NCBI RefSeq assembly: GCF_024204645.1
Contig: NZ_CP100351.1
Span: 3,498,001 to 3,562,000 of the forward strand
DNA: 64,000 nt
Direction of reading: 5' to 3'
Origin: Desulfomicrobium sp. ZS1
GTDB lineage: Bacteria > Desulfobacterota > Desulfovibrionia > Desulfovibrionales > Desulfomicrobiaceae
The notes below the pieces were generated by a model, which saw only the letters and a list, made by a program, of their open reading frames with translations, made no database searches and was not told the origin of the DNA. The position numbers were made by a program, and so were the translations under genes. This document shows positions 1-7,637 of the stretch, in pieces. Position 1 is the first letter of the stretch; each line of letters starts with the position of its first letter.

Positions 1-2
1 GA

Positions 3-341
3 AATCAGCCCATGCCGCTGGAGCAGGGGCACAGGTTCGCCTATTCCGGGACCATCGCCGAGGACATCAACCGCTTCGAGCTCTCCCACCTGACCGTGGA
101 CGACACGCAGGAGAGCATCAAACCCATCGACTGGGCGCTTTTTGTGCCCCAGGGCATTCGCTCCTACTTCGCCAAACCCTTCTTCAGCCGCGGCACCCTG
201 CGCACCGTCCTGATCGTGTGTTCGCGCAAGCCCCACGCTTTTTCCGGAGTCACTGTCGGCGATTTCGAGGATTTTCTGGACCCGATCAATGACGCCGTCA
301 AAATGTGGCGGCAGTCCGGGCGACGCGGAACTCTTTGCTGA
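3..341 (+). CDS. C-terminal part of an unrecognised protein, possibly GAF-like (5' end outside window)
   Basis: The reading frame is already open at the first bases of the window and ends at 339-341, so only a C-terminal part is visible. An internal ATG at 12 would give 109 residues. The last 60 residues follow a pattern of a small conserved strand, an aromatic-rich turn, then a hydrophobic strand (TVLIVCSRK) and a helix (FEDFLDPINDAVKMW), which resembles the end of a GAF or other small-molecule sensor domain. This is fold-level resemblance only. It could be the end of a sensor kinase or regulator. It precedes a GntR gene on the same strand, with 150 bp and two operator-like sites between, so it is probably a separate transcription unit. 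Confidence 0.5.
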   Translation, partial: NQPMPLEQGHRFAYSGTIAEDINRFELSHLTVDDTQESIKPIDWALFVPQGIRSYFAKPFFSRGTLRTVLIVCSRKPHAFSGVTVGDFEDFLDPINDAVKMWRQSGRRGTLC

Positions 342-351
342 GAGGGACCTC

Positions 352-368
352 TTTTGGTTCTACCAAAA
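352..368. promoter_or_regulatory. Operator-like palindrome upstream of the GntR gene (site 1)
   Basis: TTTTGGTTCTACCAAAA is a perfect 6+6 inverted repeat around 5 bp. It contains TGGTNNNACCA, the half-site arrangement used by many FadR/FCD-type GntR proteins. A second related site lies 105 bp downstream, just before the regulator gene. Binding by the adjacent GntR protein is inferred. Confidence 0.5.
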
Positions 369-456
369 ATGCGTTTTTATGCGCATACATGGTGTTATGG
401 CGCAACTATCCAGAAAAATTGTAAATAACGTTGCCATGAGTCGATATTTTCGTGTA

Positions 457-467
457 TGGGTTTACCA
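457..467. promoter_or_regulatory. Operator-like site 2 upstream of the GntR gene
   Basis: TGGGTTTACCA matches TGGN5CCA, the minimal pattern shared with site 1 at 352-368. It ends 25 bp before the ATG of the GntR gene, a position where binding would block transcription or its start. Negative autoregulation is the simplest reading. Confidence 0.45.
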
Positions 468-492
468 AATCAATCTTTGAAGGAACCAGTGC

Positions 493-1218
493 ATGATGGA
501 AGACCATGGACGCCTGCTCAGTCAGCTTGAGCTGGTTGTTCTTGAAAGGGGATTGCAGCCTGGCGACAAGCTGCCACCCGAAAGAGAACTTGCCGGACAA
601 ATGCTCGTCAGCCGCAACACGCTGCGCGGTCTTTTGCGTTCTCTTGAAGCTCAGGGTCTGGTCACGATCAAGCCGGGCAGCGGCACGTTCCTGCGCACCA
701 GGCTGGCCGGGATTGCCCACCTCCACTGCTCGTCGCACCAGGCCGTGGCCGATAGAATCAAGGCCGCGTTTATATTCCTGCCACCGATTTTCAGCAAAGC
801 CCTGCAAACCATTTCCGAGCCGCAATTCAAAAATCTGCAGGCCTGTAACATCGCGCTCAGCCAGGCGATGTGCGACGGGGACCCGTGCCGGGTTTGGGCG
901 GAGATCGCCCTTTTTCTGCGTGTCATCGCCCAGGAAACCGGCAATTCTTTTTTGGTCAAGACCGTGGAGCAGATGTTCAGCGTCGAGCCGTCTTTTGTGG
1001 AGCACTACTTCCAAACCGACCGCGATATCCTCGAGGATATCTTTGCCGGGCATGTCAACATCCTGCAGGCGTTGCGGGAGCGAAACGCTGGCAGGATCTC
1101 CGCGCTGACCGGACAATATCTTCTGAGCATCTGCCGGGCTCTGGAGGCGGGCAACGAATTTTCCGTCTGGGATCCCGTCGCGCACAGGGCACAGGAAGGG
1201 GATGCATATGAGCAGTGA
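493..1218 (+). CDS. GntR-family transcriptional regulator, FCD type
   Basis: A 241-residue DNA-binding regulator. Residues about 8-70 form a GntR winged helix-turn-helix (PGDKLPPERELA, then SRNTLR and GSGTFL at the wing). Residues about 95-215 are an all-helical effector domain of the FCD type, ending near a conserved-looking histidine (FAGHVNIL). FCD regulators commonly bind small carboxylic acids, sometimes through a metal ion. The ATG at 493 follows the Shine-Dalgarno-like GAAGGAACC. The gene leads a same-strand cluster (membrane protein, Tat-exported hydrolase, CobW GTPase), and two TGGN5CCA sites precede it, so it probably controls itself and possibly the cluster. The effector cannot be told from the sequence. 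Confidence 0.88.
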   Translation: MMEDHGRLLSQLELVVLERGLQPGDKLPPERELAGQMLVSRNTLRGLLRSLEAQGLVTIKPGSGTFLRTRLAGIAHLHCSSHQAVADRIKAAFIFLPPIFSKALQTISEPQFKNLQACNIALSQAMCDGDPCRVWAEIALFLRVIAQETGNSFLVKTVEQMFSVEPSFVEHYFQTDRDILEDIFAGHVNILQALRERNAGRISALTGQYLLSICRALEAGNEFSVWDPVAHRAQEGDAYEQ

Positions 1219-1468
1219 CGTTCCGCTGAATCGACGGTTTTTTTTTAGAAAAAGTGTAGTCAGTCTTCTTGATTGCGTATGTAACGGATGCAATAGCAAA
1301 GATGAATATTCGTTTTTAGACGATGAAAAAAATAAAATGGCCGCGTTATGGAGTGATTTTACTCCTGAAATGATAAAATTCGAGGCAGAACGTCTTGGAG
1401 TTGATCCGGAAGACAAAGAAGAGATATTTAAGAGAATTCAGCAGGAAATGTTGGATGCAAAGAGCTGA
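1208..1468 (+). CDS. Small cysteine-containing protein, unknown function
   Basis: An 86-residue protein whose ATG at 1208 overlaps the last 11 bases of the GntR gene and has a good upstream purine run (AGGAAGGGG), so translation is probably coupled. An alternative ATG at 1202 adds two residues. The N-terminus carries NRRFFFRKS, which resembles a twin-arginine motif, but the following SVVSLLDCVCNGC is too short and polar for a normal signal peptide. It also holds a CxCxxC cysteine group that could bind metal. The C-terminal half is charged and helical (EMIKFEAERLGV). Base composition is more AT-rich than that of its neighbours. I do not recognise the family. Confidence 0.6.
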   Translation: MSSDVPLNRRFFFRKSVVSLLDCVCNGCNSKDEYSFLDDEKNKMAALWSDFTPEMIKFEAERLGVDPEDKEEIFKRIQQEMLDAKS

Positions 1469-1532
1469 TCTGTAAAAACTGGAGAGATAAGAGGTTTTAC
1501 CGGTGAATACATGAATCATTAATGTCGTATAA

Positions 1533-1576
1533 AAAGAGCTGGGGCGAAGTGTTGGTCGCAGGACGCCCCGCTCTTT
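1533..1576 (+). terminator. Stem-loop in the leader of the membrane-protein gene
   Basis: AAAGAGC and GGGGCG pair with CGCCCC and GCTCTTT around a 17-base loop, with one unpaired T on the left arm. The right arm itself ends in TTT but no long T-run follows. It lies between the small protein (stop 1468) and the membrane protein (start 1615). It could be a weak terminator, an attenuator or an mRNA-stabilising hairpin. Confidence 0.5.
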
Positions 1577-1614
1577 AACCATACCACAGTTTCCAACCCG
1601 AGCAAGGAGGATTT

Positions 1615-3027
1615 ATGGAGAGGTACGGAGAAAATTATCTTGAGGAGCGAAAGCTTGTCAAGCGCTGGCCGCAGCCGATTCCGGCGATTGTCGCCCTGGT
1701 GCTGACGCTGGTGGTGTTTTACGGCACTTGGTGGATTTTTCAGGATCCCAGAGGGTTGATGCGCATGTACACCCCTTATGTGGGGTATATGTACACCCGC
1801 TGGTGGCTGATCATGCTCATCTGGATGGTCTACATCTTCAATTATTGGCCTTTTAAGCGCAAATGGCTGGAGACAACCCACCCCGCCATCAAGGGGGCTG
1901 TCCTGACCGGCATCTCGGTGGTCATCCTCTGGGTGCTGATCAAAGGCTTCTTTGAATACTTTTTGGGTAATTTCGGGCTGGCGTATTTCAATCCCGAGCA
2001 GTTGACCAAGCTTCCGGGCATCACAGAGTTTTTCGCCATTGAATACGCGGCGCTGGCCTGTCTCATGTTCGCCGCCATCGCCTCCTGGCTCAGCCCTGCA
2101 TGGGTCGTGGCCTTGGAGGAAGTGCCCTGGAAGGGGATGAATCAGCCGGGCAAGGGCATCAGCATCCTGGTCATGACCTTTTTCCTGAGCACCCTGGTCT
2201 ATTTCGTGACAATGCATTCGCACATGGGCATCCTTTACTATCCTTGGCAGTACTTCACCTCCATCGCGCCTCCATACTGGGAGCAGTTTGCCGATACTGT
2301 GTCCGGCAACTTCCATGTCTCCTGGATCATGTGCGCGACCGTGACCGTGTGGATGGTGGAGACGATTTGGGAGCGTTTTCCCTTCAAGCTGATAAAGACC
2401 AACTGGTTGCGCCGGATAGTGGCCTTTTTCGGCATCATCGCCATTGCCTGGGCCATGCATCTCTTTTTGTATTTCGCCCAGGAGCTGACTTGGGGCGAAG
2501 CCATCCGCGGCACGCGCCGTGATTTCGCGCCGGATTGGCGCTGGCTGCATGTCGGCGAGATGGCCGTTTTCTGGCTCGTCCCGGCTCTTTTCATCAATTT
2601 CTACTGCGACAATTGGCCCCGGCGTTTCAGCCTGCCCGTCAATGTGCTCGTGCGTACGTTAGTGAGCATCGCGGCCGCAATCCTGCTCTACATTTTCTAC
2701 TACGCAACGTCCCATTTCTTCCTGGGCACGCAAAAGGGATTTTCTCATCCCCAGCAGTTCCCCATGATCCCGACCATCTGGCTGATCAACATCTGGCTGG
2801 TGCATCACTGGTTCATGGACAACTGGCCCGCCTGGAAAATGGTTCCCAAGACCGCGACCGAGATCGCTGAGGACCATGCCGCCGAAAAAGCCCAGCTTGA
2901 AGGCCTGCGCTGGAGCCCCTCCTTGGGCGTGGGGCTCGGAGTGGGTCTGGCCTGCGGCGTGGCGGTGTACTTCATTGTGCTGAAGGCGCTGCCGCTGGCG
3001 TATCAATCCATCACCATCATCAAATAG
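1615..3027 (+). CDS. Polytopic membrane protein, about 11 transmembrane segments, unknown function
   Basis: A 470-residue inner-membrane protein starting at an ATG after AAGGAGG. Hydrophobic segments lie at about residues 24-45, 60-80, 92-115, 140-162, 185-205, 235-255, 268-290, 313-330, 340-362, 378-400 and 432-455. The segments are rich in Trp, Tyr, Phe and His. Conspicuous histidines sit at or near the membrane faces (TMHSHMGILYY, NFHVSW, MHLFLYF, WLVHHWFMDNWP), which would suit a metal or haem site, though this is speculative. The charged C-terminal stretch before the last segment (EIAEDHAAEKAQ) is probably a loop. It is followed after 21 bp by a Tat-exported hydrolase and then a CobW GTPase, so it probably works with them. 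I do not recognise a transporter or enzyme family with confidence. Confidence 0.82.
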   Translation: MERYGENYLEERKLVKRWPQPIPAIVALVLTLVVFYGTWWIFQDPRGLMRMYTPYVGYMYTRWWLIMLIWMVYIFNYWPFKRKWLETTHPAIKGAVLTGISVVILWVLIKGFFEYFLGNFGLAYFNPEQLTKLPGITEFFAIEYAALACLMFAAIASWLSPAWVVALEEVPWKGMNQPGKGISILVMTFFLSTLVYFVTMHSHMGILYYPWQYFTSIAPPYWEQFADTVSGNFHVSWIMCATVTVWMVETIWERFPFKLIKTNWLRRIVAFFGIIAIAWAMHLFLYFAQELTWGEAIRGTRRDFAPDWRWLHVGEMAVFWLVPALFINFYCDNWPRRFSLPVNVLVRTLVSIAAAILLYIFYYATSHFFLGTQKGFSHPQQFPMIPTIWLINIWLVHHWFMDNWPAWKMVPKTATEIAEDHAAEKAQLEGLRWSPSLGVGLGVGLACGVAVYFIVLKALPLAYQSITIIK

Positions 3028-3048
3028 CCGGCTGGGCAGGGAGTAATC

Positions 3049-4224
3049 ATGAGCAACGATCAGAGCACGTTCAGCCGACGCAACTTCTTCAAAGGAGCCG
3101 CGATGGGGACGCTGGGCGGGACCATTCTCGCCATGGGTGCCTATTCGTACAGTCCGTGGCGCAAGGCCTTCTTCTCCAGCGCGGAGCGAAAGATGGTCGA
3201 CATCGGGGTGTGCAAGAACATCAAGGTAACGAACATTTCCGAGACAAGCTGGTTCAGCAACGCCGACCTCATGGGCGACATCAAGGGCGCGGGCGGACTG
3301 TTGGTCAACCAGTACAGCTACAACTGGCCGCCTTTCGCCGACGGCACGGGCCTCGGTAAGGGCAGCTACGAGTCCGGTATCGCCAAGATAAAGCATCTCT
3401 TGCCCCACGATCTCGAAGAGGCTTGGGCTATCACCGAGAAGCTCTCGGTGCATCCCGAGAACGCCGGCGGTTTCGCCTGTCTCATTGAGGTCGAGGAAAT
3501 GGACGGGACCAAGCACAAATACCTGCTCGACAGTGGTTGGTCCTACAAATGGATGGACGAATGTTTCAAGCGCGAGGGCATCGACGAGATGCTCAAGAAC
3601 CGGGAAATCGAGGCCCTGTTCATCTCGCATGAGCATTTCGACCATTACTGGGGCGTTCCGGTCACGTACAAGTACGATCCGACCATCACCACCTACATTC
3701 CCGACGGCTTCTACAAGGAAGGCCTGCAGTACCTGAAGGACGCAGGGCACCAGGGCAAGGTGGTCACCGTCAAGGCCGGTCTTCAGCACGTCTCTTCGGG
3801 CTTCGCCTCGTACGTCTTCGGCGTTCCGATCATTTGCCGCGTCTACGGCGAGCAGTCCCTGTACTTCAACATCAAGGATGTCGGCCTAGTCAGCGTGACC
3901 GGGTGTTGCCACCAAGGTATCATCCAATTTGCGGAGGCCGCCTACAAGGAAATCCGGTACGAAAACGACCAGCTGCACGGGATTTACGGAGGCCTGCACA
4001 TCTCGCCCTTTGAAGACTGGGACCCGAAGTACGATGATTTGGTCCTTTCCTTGGGTAAATACGGTTTCCAGAAAATCGGGTGCAACCATTGCACCGGCAT
4101 CCTCTGCGCCAAGAAGTTCGTCGAGGCCGGATATCCGGTGGTCAAGGGGACGGCCCGCTTCGGCTCCAAGGACGCCGTTTATCTCGGCAACGGCGACAAG
4201 ATCGGTTTTGGCGTAGACGTCTAA
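3049..4224 (+). CDS. Tat-exported metallo-beta-lactamase-fold hydrolase (dihydropterin/RFAP-phosphate synthase-like)
   Basis: A 391-residue protein with a twin-arginine signal: SRRNFFKG followed by a hydrophobic stretch to about residue 35, so it is exported folded to the periplasm. The mature part has metallo-beta-lactamase hallmarks: HEHFDH at about 193-198 (the HxHxDH zinc motif), a cysteine-histidine element GCCHQG near 284, GGLHI near 314 and a distal NHCTG near 346. GGxHx plus HCTG is typical of the COG1237 branch, often labelled 7,8-dihydropterin-6-methyl ribofuranosyl-aminobenzene phosphate synthase, whose members have varied and mostly unproven substrates. A roughly 110-residue region before the fold is unusual. 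It lies 21 bp after the membrane protein. It should bind one or two metal ions; the reaction is unknown. Confidence 0.85.
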   Translation: MSNDQSTFSRRNFFKGAAMGTLGGTILAMGAYSYSPWRKAFFSSAERKMVDIGVCKNIKVTNISETSWFSNADLMGDIKGAGGLLVNQYSYNWPPFADGTGLGKGSYESGIAKIKHLLPHDLEEAWAITEKLSVHPENAGGFACLIEVEEMDGTKHKYLLDSGWSYKWMDECFKREGIDEMLKNREIEALFISHEHFDHYWGVPVTYKYDPTITTYIPDGFYKEGLQYLKDAGHQGKVVTVKAGLQHVSSGFASYVFGVPIICRVYGEQSLYFNIKDVGLVSVTGCCHQGIIQFAEAAYKEIRYENDQLHGIYGGLHISPFEDWDPKYDDLVLSLGKYGFQKIGCNHCTGILCAKKFVEAGYPVVKGTARFGSKDAVYLGNGDKIGFGVDV

Positions 4225-4247
4225 CCGCAGGATACATCATGGCTCAT

Positions 4248-4280
4248 CCGGCGGCGGCAGGTTTGCCCTGCCGCCGCCGG
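4248..4280 (+). other. Perfect GC-rich hairpin between the MBL and CobW genes
   Basis: CCGGCGGCGGCAGG (4248-4261) pairs perfectly with CCTGCCGCCGCCGG (4267-4280) around the loop TTTGC. No T-run follows, so it is not a standard terminator. It may mark an mRNA processing point or protect the upstream message. Because it would sit inside the coding region if the GTPase began at the ATG at 4239, it supports the downstream start at 4317. Confidence 0.6.
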
Positions 4281-4316
4281 TCATTGCGTGAGCCGGACAG
4301 CCTGTACGGAGTTGCC

Positions 4317-6155
4317 ATGCTTTTCGACTCTTTTCTGCCGGGGAATCTGTTCACGCCTGACGGACAGGGCATGCAGGAGCTCTTCAGGGTCATTCTGATG
4401 CGCACGAATTTCGTGCCGGTGCTGCGTCACGTCATTGGGTGGCGCGGTCTGAAGCAGGTCCCTGGGCCAGTGGAATGCTGGACCGCCAAGGTCGAGGGCT
4501 TTGCTGGCGTGTTCGGGATTTCTTTTGGCGGCGTGGTCAATGGCCCGGATTGGGTCCGGGGCACTTTTCAGCTGCATTATTTTCCCTTTCCGGACGAGGA
4601 GCTGGTCGAACGGTGTTCGCTGCAGGCGGCGGCCTTGAGCCAGTCCGAGGAATACATGTCTCGCGTGCGTGATTTTATGTCCGACCCAAAGTTTGCGGCA
4701 CTTTTTTATATCGCGGACCTGACCCTGGGTGTCGATGGCGACAAGAAGGCCCTGACGCTTGGCCTTGAGGGGCTCGATCGGTTGCGGCTGGTTTGCGAGG
4801 CGGGGGTGAGCGTCATGCGCGACGGGCGGGAGGTCGTTTTGATCGAGCCCGGCGGGCTTGATGCGGATTTTCCGGCTTTTGCCACGGCGCGCGGTTTTTT
4901 TGATGTTCTGTCGGCCTCCTTGACCTTTACTCTGGATCAGCCCCCGGTGGCCTTGCGCCACACCCTGGCACCCGGTTTTGAATTTCGGCGCTCCATCTCG
5001 GGCCTGGTTTCGGAGTCGGCGGGCAATGACAATAGGCTGGAGCGTCTGACGCTGTATTATGGAAACGGTGATTTTCAGGGCAGCGATGCGCTGGCCGATT
5101 TGAAGCGCGATTTTTCCCGCGTTGAGCACGACTGGGCGGCCGGCATGCCTGTGCCGCAAGCGTTTGCAGGCAGCCCGTGGTGGAACTCCAACCGACTGCA
5201 GGGCGCGGCCAGCATCGACAAGAAAGCCCTGGGCGTAGACGGCAGGCCGCCGCTGATTGTGCTGACGGGCTTTCTGGGTTCAGGAAAGACCAGTTTTTTG
5301 AAACATTTCATTGAATACCAGACGCAGCGCAGCCGCTTTGTGGCGGTGATCCAGAACGAGATCGGGGCCGTGGGTCTGGATGGTAAACTGCTGGATTATG
5401 CCGTGACTGAGATAGACGAAGGCTGTGTCTGCTGCACCCTGGCCGGCAGCCTGAATCGGGCCGTGAAAGGCATCATGTCGTCCTTCGATCCAGACTACAT
5501 CATTGTCGAGACCACGGGCCTAGCCAACCCTTTCAACATGCTGGAAGAGATGGAGGAACTGACGGATCTGGTGCGTTTCGACAGCATTCTGACGGTGGTC
5601 GACGCGCCGAACGCGCAGCAAACCCTCGCCGAGCACCCCATCGCCATCGACCAGCTCCGGGCGGCGGATATCGTGATGCTCAACAAGCAGGACCTCGTCG
5701 ATGCGGATCGGCTTGAAGCTGTCATCAAAATGGTGAAGGCGCACAACCCGCATGCGCCCGTGTTTCCCGCTGTAGGCGGCAAGCTCCATCCGGCCCTTGT
5801 GCTGGACGTCGATGATCGCCCGCACCGGGCTGTTGGCGGCAAAAGCCACGGGCTGCATCATATTTCGCACATGCATGAGGGGCTTTGGTGCAAAAGCATT
5901 CGGCTTGACCGCCCTTTTGAGCGTGAAAGGTTCCTTGAATCCGTGGACCGCCTTCCCGCATCCGTGTTCCGCGCCAAGGGCGTCATCGAGTTCACGGATT
6001 CCCCGCAAGCCCTGCTCTTTCAATATGTTGGTGGACGCTACGAGATTTCGCTCTTTCCCGAACAGTCCGACCCGGACCGCTTTCTGACCCTCATCGGCAA
6101 GGGCGGCGACCCTCAGAACGCGGCTGCCGCAATCCAGGCCCTGGACGCATCTTGA
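4317..6155 (+). CDS. CobW/COG0523 family GTPase with an unknown N-terminal region
   Basis: A 612-residue protein from the ATG at 4317, chosen because GGAG lies 5 bases upstream and because a 14-bp hairpin lies before it; an ATG at 4239 is possible but lies before the hairpin. Residues about 310-612 form a CobW GTPase: P-loop GFLGSGKTS near 318, GCVCCTL near 370 (the CxCC metal motif), ETTGLANP near 397 and NKQDLVD near 455, then a C-terminal CobW domain with His-rich HHISHMHEG. This class of G3E GTPases delivers or handles metals such as zinc or cobalt. Residues 1-300 match nothing I know; CobW proteins are usually 300-400 residues. Being next to a metal-dependent Tat substrate suggests it loads metal into that enzyme before export (inference). 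Confidence 0.87.
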   Translation: MLFDSFLPGNLFTPDGQGMQELFRVILMRTNFVPVLRHVIGWRGLKQVPGPVECWTAKVEGFAGVFGISFGGVVNGPDWVRGTFQLHYFPFPDEELVERCSLQAAALSQSEEYMSRVRDFMSDPKFAALFYIADLTLGVDGDKKALTLGLEGLDRLRLVCEAGVSVMRDGREVVLIEPGGLDADFPAFATARGFFDVLSASLTFTLDQPPVALRHTLAPGFEFRRSISGLVSESAGNDNRLERLTLYYGNGDFQGSDALADLKRDFSRVEHDWAAGMPVPQAFAGSPWWNSNRLQGAASIDKKALGVDGRPPLIVLTGFLGSGKTSFLKHFIEYQTQRSRFVAVIQNEIGAVGLDGKLLDYAVTEIDEGCVCCTLAGSLNRAVKGIMSSFDPDYIIVETTGLANPFNMLEEMEELTDLVRFDSILTVVDAPNAQQTLAEHPIAIDQLRAADIVMLNKQDLVDADRLEAVIKMVKAHNPHAPVFPAVGGKLHPALVLDVDDRPHRAVGGKSHGLHHISHMHEGLWCKSIRLDRPFERERFLESVDRLPASVFRAKGVIEFTDSPQALLFQYVGGRYEISLFPEQSDPDRFLTLIGKGGDPQNAAAAIQALDAS

Positions 6156-6320
6156 GCCTGAACGAACTGTGCGTGCCGGAAGTCATGGCTTTCAGGCACG
6201 GAGGTAATTAAGGCAAAGTTGAAATGAGAATATCGCGGGGAGACGCCCGCAGCGTTGTCGATGTGTTCGCATGAACGAGGGACGGACGTGTTGGATTGGG
6301 TATCGGCCGGACGCCGACAA

Positions 6321-6356
6321 GAAAAAAGGCTTGCAGTGTTTCCACTGCAAGCCTTT
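6321..6356 (-). terminator. Terminator of the initiator tRNA gene
   Basis: A perfect 14-bp stem (AAAGGCTTGCAGTG with CACTGCAAGCCTTT) around TTTC. On the minus strand it is followed by a run of T, and it starts 9 bp beyond the tRNA 3' end. Confidence 0.85.
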
Positions 6357-6364
6357 GATTTCTT

Positions 6365-6441
6365 TGGTAGCGGGGGCAGGATTTGAACCTACGGCCTTCG
6401 GGTTATGAGCCCGACGAGCTACCATGCTGCTCCACCCCGCG
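6365..6441 (-). tRNA. Initiator tRNA-fMet (anticodon CAT)
   Basis: The minus strand reads as a full 77-base tRNA with encoded CCA. It has a T-loop (GTTCAAATC), a D-loop with TGGTAGCTCGTC, and anticodon CAT in the stem context GGGCTCATAACCC. The three G-C pairs at the anticodon stem and the unpaired position 1-72 (C opposite T) are the hallmarks of an initiator tRNA. A strong terminator follows. It is a single gene, not part of an array. Confidence 0.97.
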
Positions 6442-6507
6442 CCATGTGAGAAGAGCTTTCTATGTAGGTTTACAACGCTTGTCAAATGCTATATTCACTT
6501 TTTTCTT

Positions 6508-7239
6508 ATGAAAAACACAATTAATAAAATTTCTCTAATTATTCCGGTATATAATGAAGAAGAAAATCTTCAGGATCTGTACTCGGAGATCACCCGCAGC
6601 CTTTCCGGATTGACCTGCGCCTATGAGCTTCTGCTCGTGGATGACGGCAGCACGGACTCCAGTCTGGGCGTGATTCGTGCTTTGGCCGGGGCGGACGAGC
6701 GTGTCCGCTTTTTATCCTTTGCCAGGAACTGCGGGCAGTCCGCGGCCTTTGCCGCAGGTTTCCGCTATGCGGGCGGCGACGTGGTCGTGACCCTGGACGC
6801 CGACCTGCAGAACGATCCCGCCGATATCCCGGCCATGCTCGACGTCTACGCCCAGGGCGTGGACATGGTCATCGGCTGGCGGGCCAAGCGTCAGGACAGC
6901 GTGGTCAAGCGCTACGCCTCGCGTTTTGCCAACTGGGTGCGCAACAGGATCAGCCGCGAAACTGTCCGTGACACGGGCTGCTCTCTTAAAGTAATGCGTG
7001 CCGAGATGGTCAAGCGGATCCCCATGTTCACGGGCATGCACCGTTTTCTGCCTACGCTCATGAAGCTCGAAGGGGCGAAGGTGGCGGAAGTGCGGGTCAA
7101 TCATCGTCCGCGCAGCAAGGGCGTCTCCAAGTACGGGATATGGGATCGGGCCTGGTCCTCGGCCTACGACCTGCTCGCGGTGCGCTGGATGCAGAAGCGG
7201 CATATCGGGTACGTGGTTTCTGATACAAACGTTAAATGA
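6508..7239 (+). CDS. Family 2 glycosyltransferase, DPM1/GtrB-like
   Basis: A 243-residue GT-A fold enzyme that transfers a sugar from a nucleotide donor, probably to a polyprenyl phosphate carrier at the cytoplasmic membrane face. Visible motifs are IIPVYNEEENL at the N-terminus, VDDGSTD, DADLQNDP (metal-binding DxD region) and DTGCSLKVMR. No membrane segments follow the catalytic domain, as in dolichol-phosphate mannosyltransferase DPM1. The ATG at 6508 is chosen because a longer frame from 6424 would overlap the tRNA gene; no clear ribosome site is seen. The next gene encodes a lipid-A N-terminal-domain membrane protein, a common partner that may supply the missing membrane part. The sugar is unknown. 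Confidence 0.88.
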   Translation: MKNTINKISLIIPVYNEEENLQDLYSEITRSLSGLTCAYELLLVDDGSTDSSLGVIRALAGADERVRFLSFARNCGQSAAFAAGFRYAGGDVVVTLDADLQNDPADIPAMLDVYAQGVDMVIGWRAKRQDSVVKRYASRFANWVRNRISRETVRDTGCSLKVMRAEMVKRIPMFTGMHRFLPTLMKLEGAKVAEVRVNHRPRSKGVSKYGIWDRAWSSAYDLLAVRWMQKRHIGYVVSDTNVK

Positions 7240-7349
7240 TATTTGAAGCGTGACCTGTTTTCCAGGCTGATCCCGGGCGCACGGTCTGGGCTAGTCGGCT
7301 GGGCTGGGAAAAGCTTCATCATATGGCGCGGGCGCGCCTTGGGCGGAAT

Positions 7350-7637
7350 ATGGAATTGACGACGCAGTGGTGGCTCTTGGCCATCGGTTTTACGGGTCAG
7401 GGCTTTTTCTTCATGCGCTTTTTCTGGCAGTGGATCGTCTCCGAGCGGGAGAAAAAGAGCATCATTCCCATAAGTTTTTGGTATTTCAGCCTGTTTGGCA
7501 GCTTTTTTCTGCTGACCTATGCCATCCTGCGCAAGGACATTGTTTTCATTGTCGGCCAGTCCACGGGCTCCATCATCTATACGCGCAACCTCTATCTGAT
7601 CCACCGCGAGCGCAAACGGCTCCAGAGCATCGGATAG
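7350..7637 (+). CDS. Lipid-A-biosynthesis N-terminal domain (LABN) membrane protein
   Basis: About 95 residues with three hydrophobic helices. The sequence pattern (WLLAIGFTGQGFFFMRFFWQW, split by short loops, then FWYFSLFGS and GQSTGSIIYTRNLYLI) is that of the small LABN family, often found beside DPM1-like glycosyltransferases and thought to help handle lipid-linked sugars. The start is uncertain: ATG 7350 follows GGGCGGAAT, while ATG 7323 would add MARARLGRN. Its last 46 bases overlap the 3' end of the convergent PAP2 gene. Confidence 0.82.
   Translation: MELTTQWWLLAIGFTGQGFFFMRFFWQWIVSEREKKSIIPISFWYFSLFGSFFLLTYAILRKDIVFIVGQSTGSIIYTRNLYLIHRERKRLQSIG

Noticed and set aside
1519-2550. Long minus-strand frame opposite the membrane-protein gene
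   Set aside because: A shadow of the GC-rich coding strand: His/Gly/Asp-rich, with no domain pattern. The same holds for the frames opposite lepA, recA, metG and fhs.
4080-4316. Longer N-terminus for the CobW GTPase (frame open from 4080, ATG at 4239)
   Set aside because: It overlaps the MBL gene or contains the perfect GC hairpin at 4248-4280; the ATG at 4317 has a good ribosome site.
6173-6199. Terminator after the CobW gene (GTGCCGGAAG with CTTTCAGGCAC)
   Set aside because: Imperfect stem and no T-run, so not listed as a feature.
6424-6507. Longer N-terminus for the glycosyltransferase
   Set aside because: It would overlap the initiator tRNA gene; the family N-terminus begins right after the ATG at 6508.
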